64,000 nucleotides of DNA, from contig JAYGXS010000003.1 in NCBI GenBank assembly GCA_036362985.1, positions 69,811,097 through 69,875,096 of the forward strand. The letters are read 5' to 3'. Origin of the DNA: Ligula intestinalis. Lineage: Eukaryota; Platyhelminthes; Cestoda; Diphyllobothriidea; Diphyllobothriidae. Made by a program: the position numbers and the translations under genes. Positions 1 through 10,010 of this stretch are shown piece by piece (positions within the stretch are counted from its first letter, which is position 1; every line of letters begins with the position of its first letter). The notes below the pieces were generated by a model that saw only the letters and a program-made list of their open reading frames with translations, made no database searches and was not told where the DNA came from.

Positions 1-417
1 TTCTTCAATAAGACGGACATACTCAAAGAGAAGCTTACGGCTGGTCTCTCTAGTATTCGTTCCTCCTTCCCAGAGTTCCCAGCTGAAGGCGATGAACGCA
101 AGTTGACAGATGTGCAAAACTTCCTAGTCACCCTATTTTCCAGTCTCATTGATCCCAATCCTGATCCAACCATGCCAGAGGAAGGTGAGCCCATGCAGAG
201 ATTGAGCGGAATACAGAAGCTCTTTCACTCAAAATCCCTATCGCGACGTGAATCTGGAAGTAACGCCTCCTCGCAGGGCTTTGAACGGGCTCCACGAAGG
301 CGCACCGTCTATCGTCATTTTACCACTGCCGTGGATAGACGCAACATCGAAACCGTTTTTAATGCCATGCAAGACACTATTTTGCAATCCAATCTTAGAC
401 GTCTGATGATGAGTTAG
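1..417 (+). CDS. G-protein alpha subunit (G12/13-type), C-terminal exon
   Basis: The frame is open from base 1 to the TAG at 415-417 and encodes 138 residues; the 5' part of the gene lies outside the window. The protein starts in beta5 with FFNKTD, the NKxD guanine-specificity motif (G4), followed by an alpha-G/alpha4 region (LTDVQNFLVTLF). It ends with the G5 loop and alpha5 helix (YRHFTTAVD, then VFNAMQDTILQSNL). TTA in place of the usual TCA in G5, and DVQNFLV before it, match the G12/13 class better than Gi, Gq or Gs. G12/13 subunits couple GPCRs to RhoGEFs at the plasma membrane. Between alpha4 and the G5 strand there are about 60 residues where I expect about 13: a Ser/Arg/Pro-rich insertion of roughly 45 residues in the alpha4-beta6 loop, encoded without an intron. 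Family assignment is strong; subclass is moderately sure. Confidence 0.9.
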   Translation, partial: FFNKTDILKEKLTAGLSSIRSSFPEFPAEGDERKLTDVQNFLVTLFSSLIDPNPDPTMPEEGEPMQRLSGIQKLFHSKSLSRRESGSNASSQGFERAPRRRTVYRHFTTAVDRRNIETVFNAMQDTILQSNLRRLMMS

Positions 418-840
418 TGTCAGAGTTATCAGATTACAATGCGCCCTCATGTATGTATCTGCATATTTTTGCACATCCGTAAAACCTCAGCTGACGCGGA
501 ATGTTCCCTACCGTAGAGTCTATTTCCAACAGACTATCCCTGCACATTGGAGGCTTTCTTCTGATTACTGCATAACGTTGTCGTCCCTCTTGACTGCAAA
601 CATCACTGTCGCTTGTATGAAACTATATTTGTACGTTTTTGACGCTCACTGAACATACTTCTGACTAAGCATTTCTTCCCGTTATTTGGCTCCACCCCTG
701 CCTTCGCTGTTCTTATTTTGCGAGTAAATATACTTTCACAAAGAATTTCAAGCTACTGGTGCAAAGGATGGTTCCATGAGCAAATATGTTCCACAACATA
801 TATTGGCCGAATTTCCTTCTAAATTTAGCTTAGAGAGACA
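418..840 (+). other. 3' flank of the G-alpha gene
   Basis: The sequence downstream of the G-alpha stop probably contains its 3' UTR. I see no canonical AATAAA signal before the SINE that follows; AT-rich stretches around 720-740 are the nearest candidates. No other gene is visible. Confidence 0.4.
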
Positions 841-844
841 GCAT

Positions 845-990
845 TTTGTAGCTTAGCGGTTAGAGCGTTGGCTTCCGGCAAAGGCCTTCTCTACTACGCG
901 GTCTAAAATTCAGCCGAACGCCTCGAGTTTTTTCACAATTGGGTCAAATCAAATTAAGCAAATCTGCCACACCCATAATAATTTTCAAAA
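845..990 (+). repeat. tRNA-derived SINE, copy 1
   Basis: A good pol III A-box (TAGCTTAGCGG at about 853) is followed by the same GAGCGTTGGCT core seen at 9745 and 38046, and by a shared 3' part (CACAATTGGGTC at about 936, then AAATCTGCCACACCC). The B-box is badly decayed. It ends near an ATAATAATT tail. It is one of four related copies in the window. Confidence 0.7.
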
Positions 991-1810
991 ACCTGGATTG
1001 ACCGTGTATTTGGGTATGAAGAACTGGTCAGAGCAGCTTCATTTTTATTCGTATGTCTGCAATCTTGGCAAGGGGTAATGTTCAAAAATTAGATATTTGC
1101 TTCAGCAAGCAGTAAATTCTTTCTAGACTGACTACTTTGTCATTATTGTTGAGTTTCTGATTCGTGCATCTCAATCAACGGTTACTTTAAGTGGTTCATA
1201 GTATGACTAGATTTCTTCACCTAGTACTTCGTATGTCGCCATAGCTTACCTACTTTAAGCCGATGGGGTGAGGACTATGGGAGGTTAAACAGAGTGCTTG
1301 TAGAGTTTTACACATTTGAGGCATCCGATATTGCCCATCCCCCAAGTAATTGCTGAATTTGACCTCGGCGCAACCGATAGCTGACTTACCTCGATCGCTT
1401 GAGAGGCAGGTTTGAATTTTATTTGACTGCACCTAGATACCCTGAACCTACTTGCCAGCGAAAGTGGGTATGCCGGGGCCGTACTTACGGGGAATAGCTG
1501 ACTCTGAAACTGGGCTTACCGCTAAAACTCTCATAAATCGCGCCTAACGTTGGGGTTTATTGTACTATTTTTATAGACGGACCTTGTGCACATTGCCCAT
1601 ATGCGTGTGTCACAAGTGCACTAGGCTCTCTCGCACTGCCAGCTAGCAAACTTGACACCAGTGGGTGATGTCAGAGGCAGAAGACACTGTTTTTTGGTCT
1701 GCCATTCCGCCCGAATTCTTACAGAATTACTACCGCAACTGTTAGTCTTTAAATTCAGGTAATGCAGTTTGGCATCGTTATAGTAAGGGATGAAAGGCTG
1801 AATAGTTCTT
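991..1810. other. Unassigned intergenic sequence
   Basis: Only short chance ORFs; no recognisable domain, splice structure or repeat relationship to the rest of the window. Confidence 0.3.
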
Positions 1811-1814
1811 TGTA

Positions 1815-2913
1815 TGTACCAGACGCAGTGACTGACGAGAGGTTTTCACGAAGAACCTGGTCTAGAACCGCAGGTTGTACCTCAAATCTAGGCAATTTCT
1901 GGAACATTTCTGTCTTTGAGTGCTTCTGATATCGCCATCGGTATAATTTTTCGGCCGAAATATGTTAATGGTTTGGGGAGGCGGATACGCCATCAATAGA
2001 ATCAGGGATGGTCTGTGGGACTTATAATAATGTGGTGAACGTCAGGCAATCCCTACAAGACAGGGAATGCTAAACAGAACGACAGCCTTCTGTAGACTAT
2101 ATTAAAAGAGGCATGATCGTTTGAAGAAAGTCCGATGTCAACAGGCTTTGAAATGTCTTCTTCAAAGGAGATACGAAGAAAGGCGTCTGGACTCCATTTT
2201 GTCGCCCTACGAATATAGGTTTATTGCGTAGTAATTAAAAGGACTGTTCTTATCTTATTGTGGCCTGAAATGCGAAATGTTCAACAATTCACACAACTTT
2301 AGGGATGAAGCATCATGTGCGAATTAAGAATGTCAAGAGTTAACGTGCCACTCGTTGCAAAAGTGGTCTTATCCTATATCATCCTCTTCTAAAGTATTCA
2401 TTACTTAAACTGGACCACTGTTACGGCAGTATGTGGGAAGGTTCGGACATTTGAATGAAATCAGATATCAGTTCAAGCCGAGAGAAAGAAAAAAGGGTGT
2501 TCTCTGTGCGGTAAAGCCGTCGGTAATAATCAAAAACGAAGGCAAACATTGCTAGCTTTCACTATTTTTCATGTGCACCAGCGAAAAGCAAAAGAAGCTG
2601 GCTGAAAAAAACCCAGATGCGGTGGCGAACGAGAGCTTTTCAAAAGGAATCTGGTCCAGAACCGCAGTAAATACCTGTGTATAACTGAAAGCTAGGCAAC
2701 TTGGTGAAACATTCAGAACTGCTACTGTCGCCATCGCTATAATTTATCGACCAAAATATTGTAATGATTTGCGGAGGCGGATACCTCACCAATAGAATCA
2801 GAGATTTGAGATTTGTAATGATTTAATGGACGTCAAACAATCCTATCAACTCAGGGAAGGCTACACAGAACCGCAGCTCCCGTAGACTATATTAATAACA
2901 AAATGATCGTTTG
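1815..2913. repeat. Tandem ~794-bp repeat, units A-B-A'
   Basis: Segment A (about 1815-2130) recurs as A' (about 2605-2913), with shared blocks such as AGAACCGCAG, GGAGGCGGATAC and GTAGACTATATTAA. The offset is about 794 bases. Segment B (about 2150-2575) recurs at 8815-9255. The order A-B-A' followed by B' after the retrotransposon nest shows that two tandem units existed before the insertion. Identity looks like 70-80 %, so the array is old. It has no coding capacity that I can see. Confidence 0.75.
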
Positions 2914-2959
2914 AACAGTTTCCTGTTTCAAAAATCTTGGCAAAGTCGTCTCCAACTGC

Positions 2960-4140
2960 GCGCACAGAAAACCTAATTGCACATCTAAACGCTCTCGACT
3001 GGTCTGCATTTTTCCAATAATAAGATGTAAATGTTGGTACCGATGCACTGTAAAAAGTGCTGGATCCACTCATCATCCACCTTCTCCCCCGTAAGAAAGT
3101 AATACATGTCAAGGATGAAGTGTACCTTCCTCTGTCTTTCCGTCGTAGGCTGCGTAAATTCTCTCGTCGTTTGCATCGGCAGAACGACACATCCGTTCTG
3201 CCCTTGATCACACTGATCTTTGAGCAGGCTAAGAAGCTATCCGAAGAAAAGCAGATAGCCGAGGAGACCCCCTTCGCTGAAAATCCTTCCCTTAATGTTG
3301 CGAAACTCTTTTCGCGTACAGTAAAAGCGCACAAGAAAATGCAACACCCCATACTTCAAGACGCCTTAGGAAACCCCATAGCTGACGCTAAGTTGACCAC
3401 CGATAGCTTCAATGCGTTCCTATCCAAAATGTTTAGCGAAAGCTCGTTCGCTGCACATCCGGCTATCCGGGCTTGGACGGGTGCCGTCCTCGAAACCATA
3501 AGTTTTACCCTCTGGGACGTGACTGTAACCATTCGTCTTTATCGTCAATCTTATAGTCGAGGACCAGATGGCGTCCCAGTTAGCCTTCTACAAGCTGAGG
3601 CGAATGATATTTTTTTGTCCATACGTTGTAAAGTATTTAATCTTGCTCTTGAGAGCGAAACCTTTCCTTCGTTGTGGAAGGAATCGCACATAATGCCTAT
3701 TCGCAAGCATGGCCGATCGACGTCATTCGACGACTTTAGGCCAATAAATACACTTCCCGCAGCCTCGAAGATCTTGGAGACTTTGATCAAAGAAAAGATA
3801 ATGCGTCACTTGACAGAGAACAACCTGCTCAATACAGCTCAACATGGCCTTCTCGAGAAACGATCTTGTGACACCTGCCAGCTCTCTTTCTTTGATTATG
3901 TGCTGCAATCTAGAGAAAGCGGTTTTGCCATTGATAGCGTCTATTTTGATTTAACTAAGGCCATTGATCCGGTCGATCATAACCTCCCCCTCTTGAAACT
4001 GGCCTTCTTCGGCATAGGTAGGAAGCCTCTGAACTTCATATGTTCCTATTTGGATGCTCGCACACAACGAGTAAAAATTTCTAACGCTATCTCCAACGCC
4101 ACGCATGTGAGGAGTGTAGTTATACAGGGTAGTGTACTGG
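2960..4140 (+). pseudogene. CR1-like ORF2, 5' part of RT domain (broken)
   Basis: Reverse transcriptase of a CR1-like LINE, upstream of the nested insertion. In one frame I read LNALDWSAFFQ, then three stops between about 3033 and 3053, then an open run to 4140. RT landmarks in order: SRGPDGVPVSLL, FDDFRPINTLP, QHGLLEKRSCDTCQLSF, YFDLTKAIDPVDHN (first catalytic Asp region) and IQGSVL. Immediately after, the frame runs into the RTE insert; a 12-base duplication shows the same codons resume at 7414. Degenerate, so inactive. Confidence 0.85.
4129..4140 (+). repeat. Target-site duplication, left copy
   Basis: GTAGTGTACTGG directly precedes the RTE-like element and is repeated exactly at 7414-7425. 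Removing the insert plus one copy restores the RT frame of the CR1-like ORF. Confidence 0.9.
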
Positions 4141-7100
4141 TGCGTAAAAATCCAACCCCACCTCCAAGCTGGTGCGCGCCGGAAACTTACTTTTGCTAGG
4201 CTAACGGGGCTCTGGTAGGGCAGCAAGACCGGGGACCTAGCGCCAATCCCCTTTTCTCCACGAAACACGGAATTGACTTTCTTGACTTTCTACACTTTCA
4301 TGAATCACAACTATACGCAACATACGATCTCTGCTACGGCGTCCGCGGGAACCGACGCGCCCCATCCTCTTGGCATCGCGGGACGGGTGTTAAATCTGCG
4401 AGCTGATGCCGGATTGCGAATTGCAGGCTGGAATGTTCAAACTTTGAGGGATGACGGCGCCCAACTGTTAACAGCCAAATCCCTTTCTGAATACCGTGTT
4501 GGTGTGGCGTGTCTCTCTGAGGTCCGCCTACCTGGCACTGGCCACAAACTGCTGCAAGTACCAAGAACTGACTCTGCGTATCATCTCTACCACAGTGGTG
4601 TGTCCGACAACTCTGGACTGTATGGTGTCGCTATAGCTTTGGCCGATGAATTTCACTCAAGTCTGTTAGAGTGGGAGGCTGTCTCACCGCGGATCGCTTG
4701 GGTCCGTTTGAAAAGTGCCCCAGTCAACGTTTCCATCATCTCGGTATATGCGCCTACTCTGGCTGCTGATGACAGCATAAAAGATGACTTCTACGGTGAC
4801 CTCCAGCGAACAGTTGACCGCATCGCAAGAAGCGATCTACTCGTCATTGCCGGTGATTGGAACGCCCGACCAGGTGTGTGTGACGCTGGAACCCGTCATG
4901 TGGTAGGCAAATTTGCTGTCGGAGCGCAGTGTGCCAATGGTGAGCGCCTTGTCAACTTCGCATCGTCTAACCGCCTCGTTGTGTCAAGCACCCGTTTTGA
5001 TCATCCGCGCCACCACCTTGTCACTTGGTACTCAAATGACGGGCATACCCAGGCCCAAATCGATCACATCCTTGTCCGAGCACGCTGGGCCAGCTCGGTC
5101 TTGGATTGTCGAGCCTACCGCGGTGCTGATACAGGAAACGCTCATGCATCGGACCATGTCCTACAGCGGGCAACCCTTCGCTTGCGTTTGAGAGCTATAC
5201 ACAGTTCCTCCCGACCACAGCGGATCGATGTTGCAAAGCTGAAGTCCTCTGCTGGCGACGCCTTCCACTTAGCACTCCAGAACCGTTTCGACGGCCTGTA
5301 CCCTGACGCCCGAGCGGACCCAGAGCCCGCGTGGCAGTCCCTGAAGGCCGCGATGTCAGAGCTGGCATACACCCATCTGGGCAAAACCCGACGGCGACAT
5401 CGCGACTGGATCACTAGACCCACGCTTGAGTTAGCTGAGGAGGCCGGCCGAGCCAGACTCACTGGCTCCCCCACTTACAGAGAGCTGCGGCGCCAAACGA
5501 CAAGGGCCATCCGAGCCGATAGGAACGCCTACTGGAGCGACTTTGCCACGGAAACGGAGCGAGCAGCTACCAGAGGTGACACCCACAAGCTCTACCGACT
5601 CTTAAAGCAGGCCAGCAGATGTTCGGGGAACACCACCGAGACTTTACTGGATCGCAACGGTGCTGTAATCACTAAGATCGATGACCGGTTAGAGAGATGG
5701 CGCGAGCATTTCTGTGACCACTTTAACCATGATCCCCCTGTGATGTCTGACCTGTCGCCCAATGCGGACGATCCCCACCATCTGTATGAGTGCAACACAG
5801 AGCCACCCAGTGTAGAGGAAGTTGTCTCCATTCTCTTGAGGCTACGCAACAAAAAGGCACCTGGTGAGGATGACCTCCCGCCGGAGTTCTTTAAATGTGC
5901 ACCCGAGGTTATTGGGCCCTGGCTACAACAAATATTTGCCTAGATATGGGACAGCGAAGTTGTGCCCTCTGACTGGAGAAAAGCAGTGATCCTCCCCTTG
6001 TTTAAAAAAGGCGACAGACGAGCGTGCAGAAATTACAGAGGCATTAGCCTTATCGATGTAGCGGCGAAAACATTCACGTCTCTTCTTCTTAAACGTTTCC
6101 AAACTGCGAGAGACCAGCGCACCCGCCCAAACCAGAGTGGATTTCGACCAGGTCATGGCTGCACCGACCAGATCTTCAATCTCCGCCGTGTACTGGAACT
6201 GAGATGGGGTCACCAACAACCCACTGTTCGATGCTTCATCGACTTTGCTGCCGCATTTGACTCTGTTGATCGCAGTTCGCTGTGGAACATAATAAGGATG
6301 GACGGCCTACCACCTAAGCTTCTCAATCTCATGCAGGCATACTATCGTGGCACTTCTCCATGGGTGAGGACGCAGAACGGCGACACGGAAGCCTTTAACG
6401 TCAGGACGGGCGTCCGCCAAGGTTGTGCCCTTTCACCAACCCTGTTCAACTATGCGGTGGACTGGATCATGACCAAAGCACTGGATGACTTCCCGGGAGT
6501 GCAGTTTGATCGTTCGAAATGGGTGACTGACTTGGCGTATGCTGATGACGTCGTCCTCTTTGGCGACGACTGTAATGCAGTTCAGCAGGCGTTGGACAAG
6601 GTTAATGAGCGTGCCCGATCCATCGGATTACGCCTAAACGCGACTAAGACACAAGTCATGCTCTCCTGTGTGCCCCCTACATCTGTCACTCCTATTGTTC
6701 TCGACGGCGCTCCTCTCAAAAAGGTCGACTCGTTTAGATACTTAGGCTCTTTGGTCACGGAAACGGGTCAAGGTGTAGTCGAGGTTGTATCACGCGTCAA
6801 CCGTGCCCGATCTGCCTTCTACCGACTGTGCGCTCCTCTATGGAATAGAAGGGAAATATCACTACGCACAAAGTCCCGTGTTTACCAAGCAGTGGTCCGA
6901 TCTATCCTGCTCTATGGCGGAGAGACATGGCCTATGCGTGTTGAGGGCATGAGGCGCCTTGAGGTGTTTGACAATGACTGCCTACGCCGCATCCTTCGTC
7001 ACCGACGCGTCGACCGAATTCGCTGCTCCGATCTCCGCCGACGCTGTCACCTGGACGCTCTCCCTCCACTCCTGCTTCAGAGACGACTTCGGTGTTCGGG

Positions 7101-7413
7101 CATGCGTCCCGGCGTGATGATGGTGAGCTGATTCGTGACCTGCTTGTGGGGACGCCTCCCCCCACCTGGCGCAAACGTCGCGGCGGGCAGCTGAAAACTT
7201 GGACAGCAACGGTCAAGCAGGATCTGTCGTCAGTTTCCGGCCCATGCGTCTACGGCCTACGCCAGTGGAACCGTGAATGGATGGTGCTCTCGTGTTAACA
7301 GGCGCAAGATCGACGCGCCTGGACAGCTGTGATTCATGATGCAGTCAACGTCAAAACTGATGCCGGCTCAACCCGCCCGAGGTGAATGCCGTTACAAGTA
7401 CAAGTACAAGTAA
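4141..7413 (+). mobile_element. RTE-like non-LTR retrotransposon, near full length
   Basis: A 3273-bp element with a short 5' leader (4141-4299), one long ORF and a short microsatellite-like tail of repeated TACAAG units before the right target-site duplication. Length, single ORF, AP endonuclease plus RT, and the short tandem tail fit the RTE clade. It is GC-richer than its surroundings. It inserted in the sense orientation inside the RT domain of the CR1-like element. It carries one internal TAG, one frameshift and one late TAA, so it is young but dead. Confidence 0.88.
4300..7385 (+). pseudogene. RTE-like ORF: AP endonuclease + reverse transcriptase (broken)
   Basis: The first ATG in the frame is at 4300. 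Endonuclease landmarks: GWNVQTL, CLSEVRLPG (catalytic Glu), SVYAPT, GDWNARPG, QIDHILV and SDH over the first about 290 codons. RT landmarks: KKAPGEDDLPPEF, SDWRKAVILPLFKKGD, YRGISL, PNQSGFRPGHGCTDQ, FIDFAAAFDSVDR, GVRQGCALSPTLFN and the intact catalytic YADD at 6538-6549. Three lesions: TAG at 5941-5943 in the middle of RT; a one-base loss near 7094 that moves the frame at RW/FGHASRRDDGELIRD; and TAA at 7296-7298. The frame then ends at TGA 7383-7385. The conserved C-terminal block after the frameshift is still readable. Confidence 0.9.
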
Positions 7414-7425
7414 GTAGTGTACTGG
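7414..7425 (+). repeat. Target-site duplication, right copy
   Basis: An exact copy of the 12 bases at 4129-4140, immediately after the tail of the RTE-like element. Confidence 0.9.
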
Positions 7426-8280
7426 GTCCGCTCATATTTTGCCTGTTTGTCAGCGACGTTTCAGATTGTTTTCAGTATGGCAGACCCTTCATGTACGCTG
7501 ATAATTTCAAATTCGCTTTTCGATATAAAACGGCAGATCGCAACACCGGGCTCCAGCTGATAAGAAAGGATCTTCAGGCTTTCACCCAGTGGTGTCGTAC
7601 ATGGCGCCTCACCCTTTTATGGCACAAATGTTCCGTTATGGTTGTTGGCGACGATCATCAACCGGAATTAAGCATTGACGGCCACGAACTAAATTAACCA
7701 GGAGTTATCAAGTATTTGGGCATATCCTACTCTAATAGTCTCAATTTATCCGAGCACTGTGCCCTTATAGTCTCGAAAGCACGCCAAACCATCGGATTTA
7801 TCCTTCGAACTAGCCTTTATAATATGTACGTAAAACCTAGTCTTGAATACTGCTCGCCCCTATTCAGTCTTCTGCGCACTAGTGAACGTAATAAAATAGA
7901 ATCGGTGCAGCACTTCTTCCCTAGAAGAGTTTTCACTACAGTACACCGTAACTTTACCTACCAACAAAGGTGCGAACTTATAAAGCTGGATCCCCTGTGG
8001 CTTCGTAGATTGCAGAGGGGTCTATTTTTACTGTTTAAACATTTGAATGGTCAAAACTTTAATTCTCTCATTACAAAGAGGCAGCTCGAGCACTCTCGAC
8101 GCGCCAGTCATCGAGACGTATTTTTATTTCTTCCTATAGCACGCACAGTTAAATACCGGCAATTCTTTTCAGCAAACGCCAAATCAATCTGGCATAAGCT
8201 GCCCAGAAGTATTTAAAGCCAGCAAAGCTATCCTATGTTTAAGAGGGCTTTCAGAAGTTTTCTGCATTCAGGACAAATTT
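7414..8280 (+). pseudogene. CR1-like ORF2, 3' part of RT and C-terminus (broken)
   Basis: Continuation of the interrupted CR1-like RT: GSVLGPLIFCLFVSDV, then FMYADN at 7491-7505, WCRTWRLTL and IKYLGI, then the thumb/C-terminal region (YVKPSLEYCSPLF, RNKIESVQ, RRLQRGLFLLFKHLNGQ). The RT catalytic YADD reads YADN (7494-7505). A TAA at 7695-7697 interrupts the same frame, and a short segment seems deleted before LYNMYVKPSLEYCS. The reading frame stops at 8214-8216; recognisable tail residues continue to about 8280. Confidence 0.85.
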
Positions 8281-8610
8281 CACGAATTTTGGGTGCTGAC
8301 TCGGTGGAATCTCTCCTTCACTCTGATGGCGTTCGTGGACGTTGAACCCCGCCAGGCTTCATGCTGAAGATAATGCTGCTGAAGCAGCAGCCCGCAGTCT
8401 TCTAACCCTTCAGCCGATAGCGCGCAACTTTTGCCGACAACAATTGAAGGAAGACTGCGAACACTGTGTTCTTGTGCCAACCCTCTCCGTCTCGAACTAA
8501 TGTCCTTAAACAATATGCAACATTTCACCTGCTGATGTGTCAACTCAGCTGACAACTTTACATGCATTCCTTTTGTAGCATACCTTTGCAGTCAGGATTT
8601 TTTCACTTGA

Positions 8611-8694
8611 AACAAACTCCCTATCTCGCCCAGTATTGACAAAACACAAAACCTGAAACAAAACCAATACTGGCTGCAACATAGGGAGTTTGTT
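8611..8694 (+). repeat. Hairpin in the CR1-like 3' UTR
   Basis: Arms at 8611-8638 and 8665-8694 are inverted copies (AACAAACTCCCTAT pairs with ATAGGGAGTTTGTT, and CCAGTATTG with CAATACTGG), with a small mismatch in the middle and an A-rich loop of about 26 bases. Confidence 0.75.
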
Positions 8695-8814
8695 TTACGT
8701 TTTTTTCGGTCTTTGAGGTTTTGGAAGGCACCCAAGAGGTGCATTATTAACTCCTTACAATTGTCTGTAAACTAGCATAATAAACAGGTTATTATTATTA
8801 AGGGTATTCGTATG

Positions 8815-9255
8815 CTCCAAGAAAGTTTTTGCTTGTAGGAGAACAGAAGAAAGGCGTTGGAGCAACATTTTGCCATCTTCTGGGTATAAGCGAATTGTGT
8901 TATAATTGAAATGACTTTCCAAATTTTATTGTGGCCTGAAATGCGAAATTATTTAATATTTAACGATTTGCACAACCTCGGGGCTAGAACGTCATGTGAG
9001 AATTGAGAATGTCAATAGTAAGCGCACCACTCGTGGCAAAAGTAGTCTTATCCCGTATCATCTACATCTAAAGTTTCATTGATAAATCAGGACTGCTGTT
9101 ACGGCAGGGAATGTGGGAAGTTTCGGACACTTGAAGGAAATTAGCTATCAGTTCGGGATTTTTGGAGAGAACGAAAGGTGCTATCTTCGCGGTAAAGCCG
9201 TTGGCAATTAGCAAAAACATAGGCGAAATTGCTAGCTTTGAACGCTTTGGTGTGC
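8815..9255. repeat. Tandem repeat segment B', right of the retrotransposon nest
   Basis: Matches segment B (about 2150-2575) through blocks such as GAAGAAAGGCG, TTATTGTGGCCTGAAATGCG, CTGTTACGGCAG, GGTAAAGCCGT and ATTGCTAGCTTT, at about 75-80 % identity and in the same orientation. Confidence 0.75.
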
Positions 9256-9474
9256 AAAATCAACAACTTCCTAGGGTAATACACAAACCGGAGTAATGTG
9301 GGTCGCTAGGAAATAAGAAGTCAGCTGCAACCGCTTAAAATCTCTAAGAGCCTAATAGTGTTTTGTCTATATTCAGTGTTTGGGATGCAGGGTAAAACGG
9401 GCCGTTGATAATATTAGCCACAACCTTTGCGCACGTGATCCAAGGACGGGGGAGGAGTGAGCAACGGATGCAGA

Positions 9475-9590
9475 AAATAGAGCTTGACTTAAATGTCAGC
9501 CCTTCCACCGTTGGGGAGTCTTTTTTTACACTGTTGGGTCAACTGGATTATTCAAATCTGCCAACCCCCCTAATAATAAGCCTGGTATTA
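9475..9590 (+). repeat. tRNA-derived SINE, decayed 3' part (copy 2)
   Basis: GTTGGGTCAACTGG, then AAATCTGCCAACCC and CTAATAATAAG match the 3' part of the SINE at 936-985. The tRNA-like head is not recognisable. Confidence 0.5.
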
Positions 9591-9611
9591 ATTCTGGCGG
9601 CTTCTAGATAA

Positions 9612-9825
9612 GTGCTTAGGAAATCCTGCCTAGGCACTCAGCTAACTCCAATGCTGGATTCCATACAAACAGGCGATCGCGCGGGTAACTGGACCCAAGC
9701 GTGATTAAATGCACGGCTCATGGTGAGCCTCGGAGCTCCATGGTAGAGCGTTGGCTGTGTGGGTTCGAATCCCACCGAGGCCGCGAATTCTCCACAATTG
9801 GGTTAAGTGAATTGATTAAAAGCGT
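9612..9825 (+). repeat. tRNA-derived SINE, copy 3
   Basis: The tRNA-like part (about 9726-9782) has a 7-bp acceptor-like stem (GCCTCGG / CCGAGGC), a D-arm-like AGCTCCATGGTAGAGC and an intact T-arm/B-box (GGGTTCGAATCCC). The anticodon arm is collapsed to a few bases, so this is not a functional tRNA. The upstream block (CTGGATTCCATACAAACAG) and the downstream CACAATTGGGTTAA are shared with the copy at 37.9 kb. Confidence 0.75.
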
Positions 9826-10010
9826 TTAATTTGCGACCGTTCGATAAACCCTGCAATGACTTATTTATTTTCCACTACTCTTGCTGTCTATTGAGGTTAG
9901 AACATGCAAACCACCATCTAAAGTATCTGCTTTTCGTTCGTATAAGCCCACTCTTCATGTACTGGTCATTCTAATGACTTAATGTTCCTCTTACTCTCGA
10001 TTTCTTTTTA

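Larger units (their letters stand above)
2914..8805 (+). mobile_element. CR1-like non-LTR retrotransposon, 5'-truncated, nested
   Basis: A LINE of the CR1/Jockey type, truncated at its 5' end inside ORF2 (no endonuclease remains). It is interrupted by an RTE-like element at 4141-7413. The left limit is where the A' repeat stops matching A. The right limit is a tail with AATAAA followed by TTATTATTATTA, typical of CR1 3' ends. Without the nested insert the element is about 2.6 kb. A hairpin with arms near 8611-8638 and 8665-8694 lies in the 3' UTR. Confidence 0.8.

Noticed and set aside
9726..9782. Possible functional tRNA gene
   Set aside because: The anticodon arm is missing and the sequence is part of a dispersed SINE with conserved flanks.
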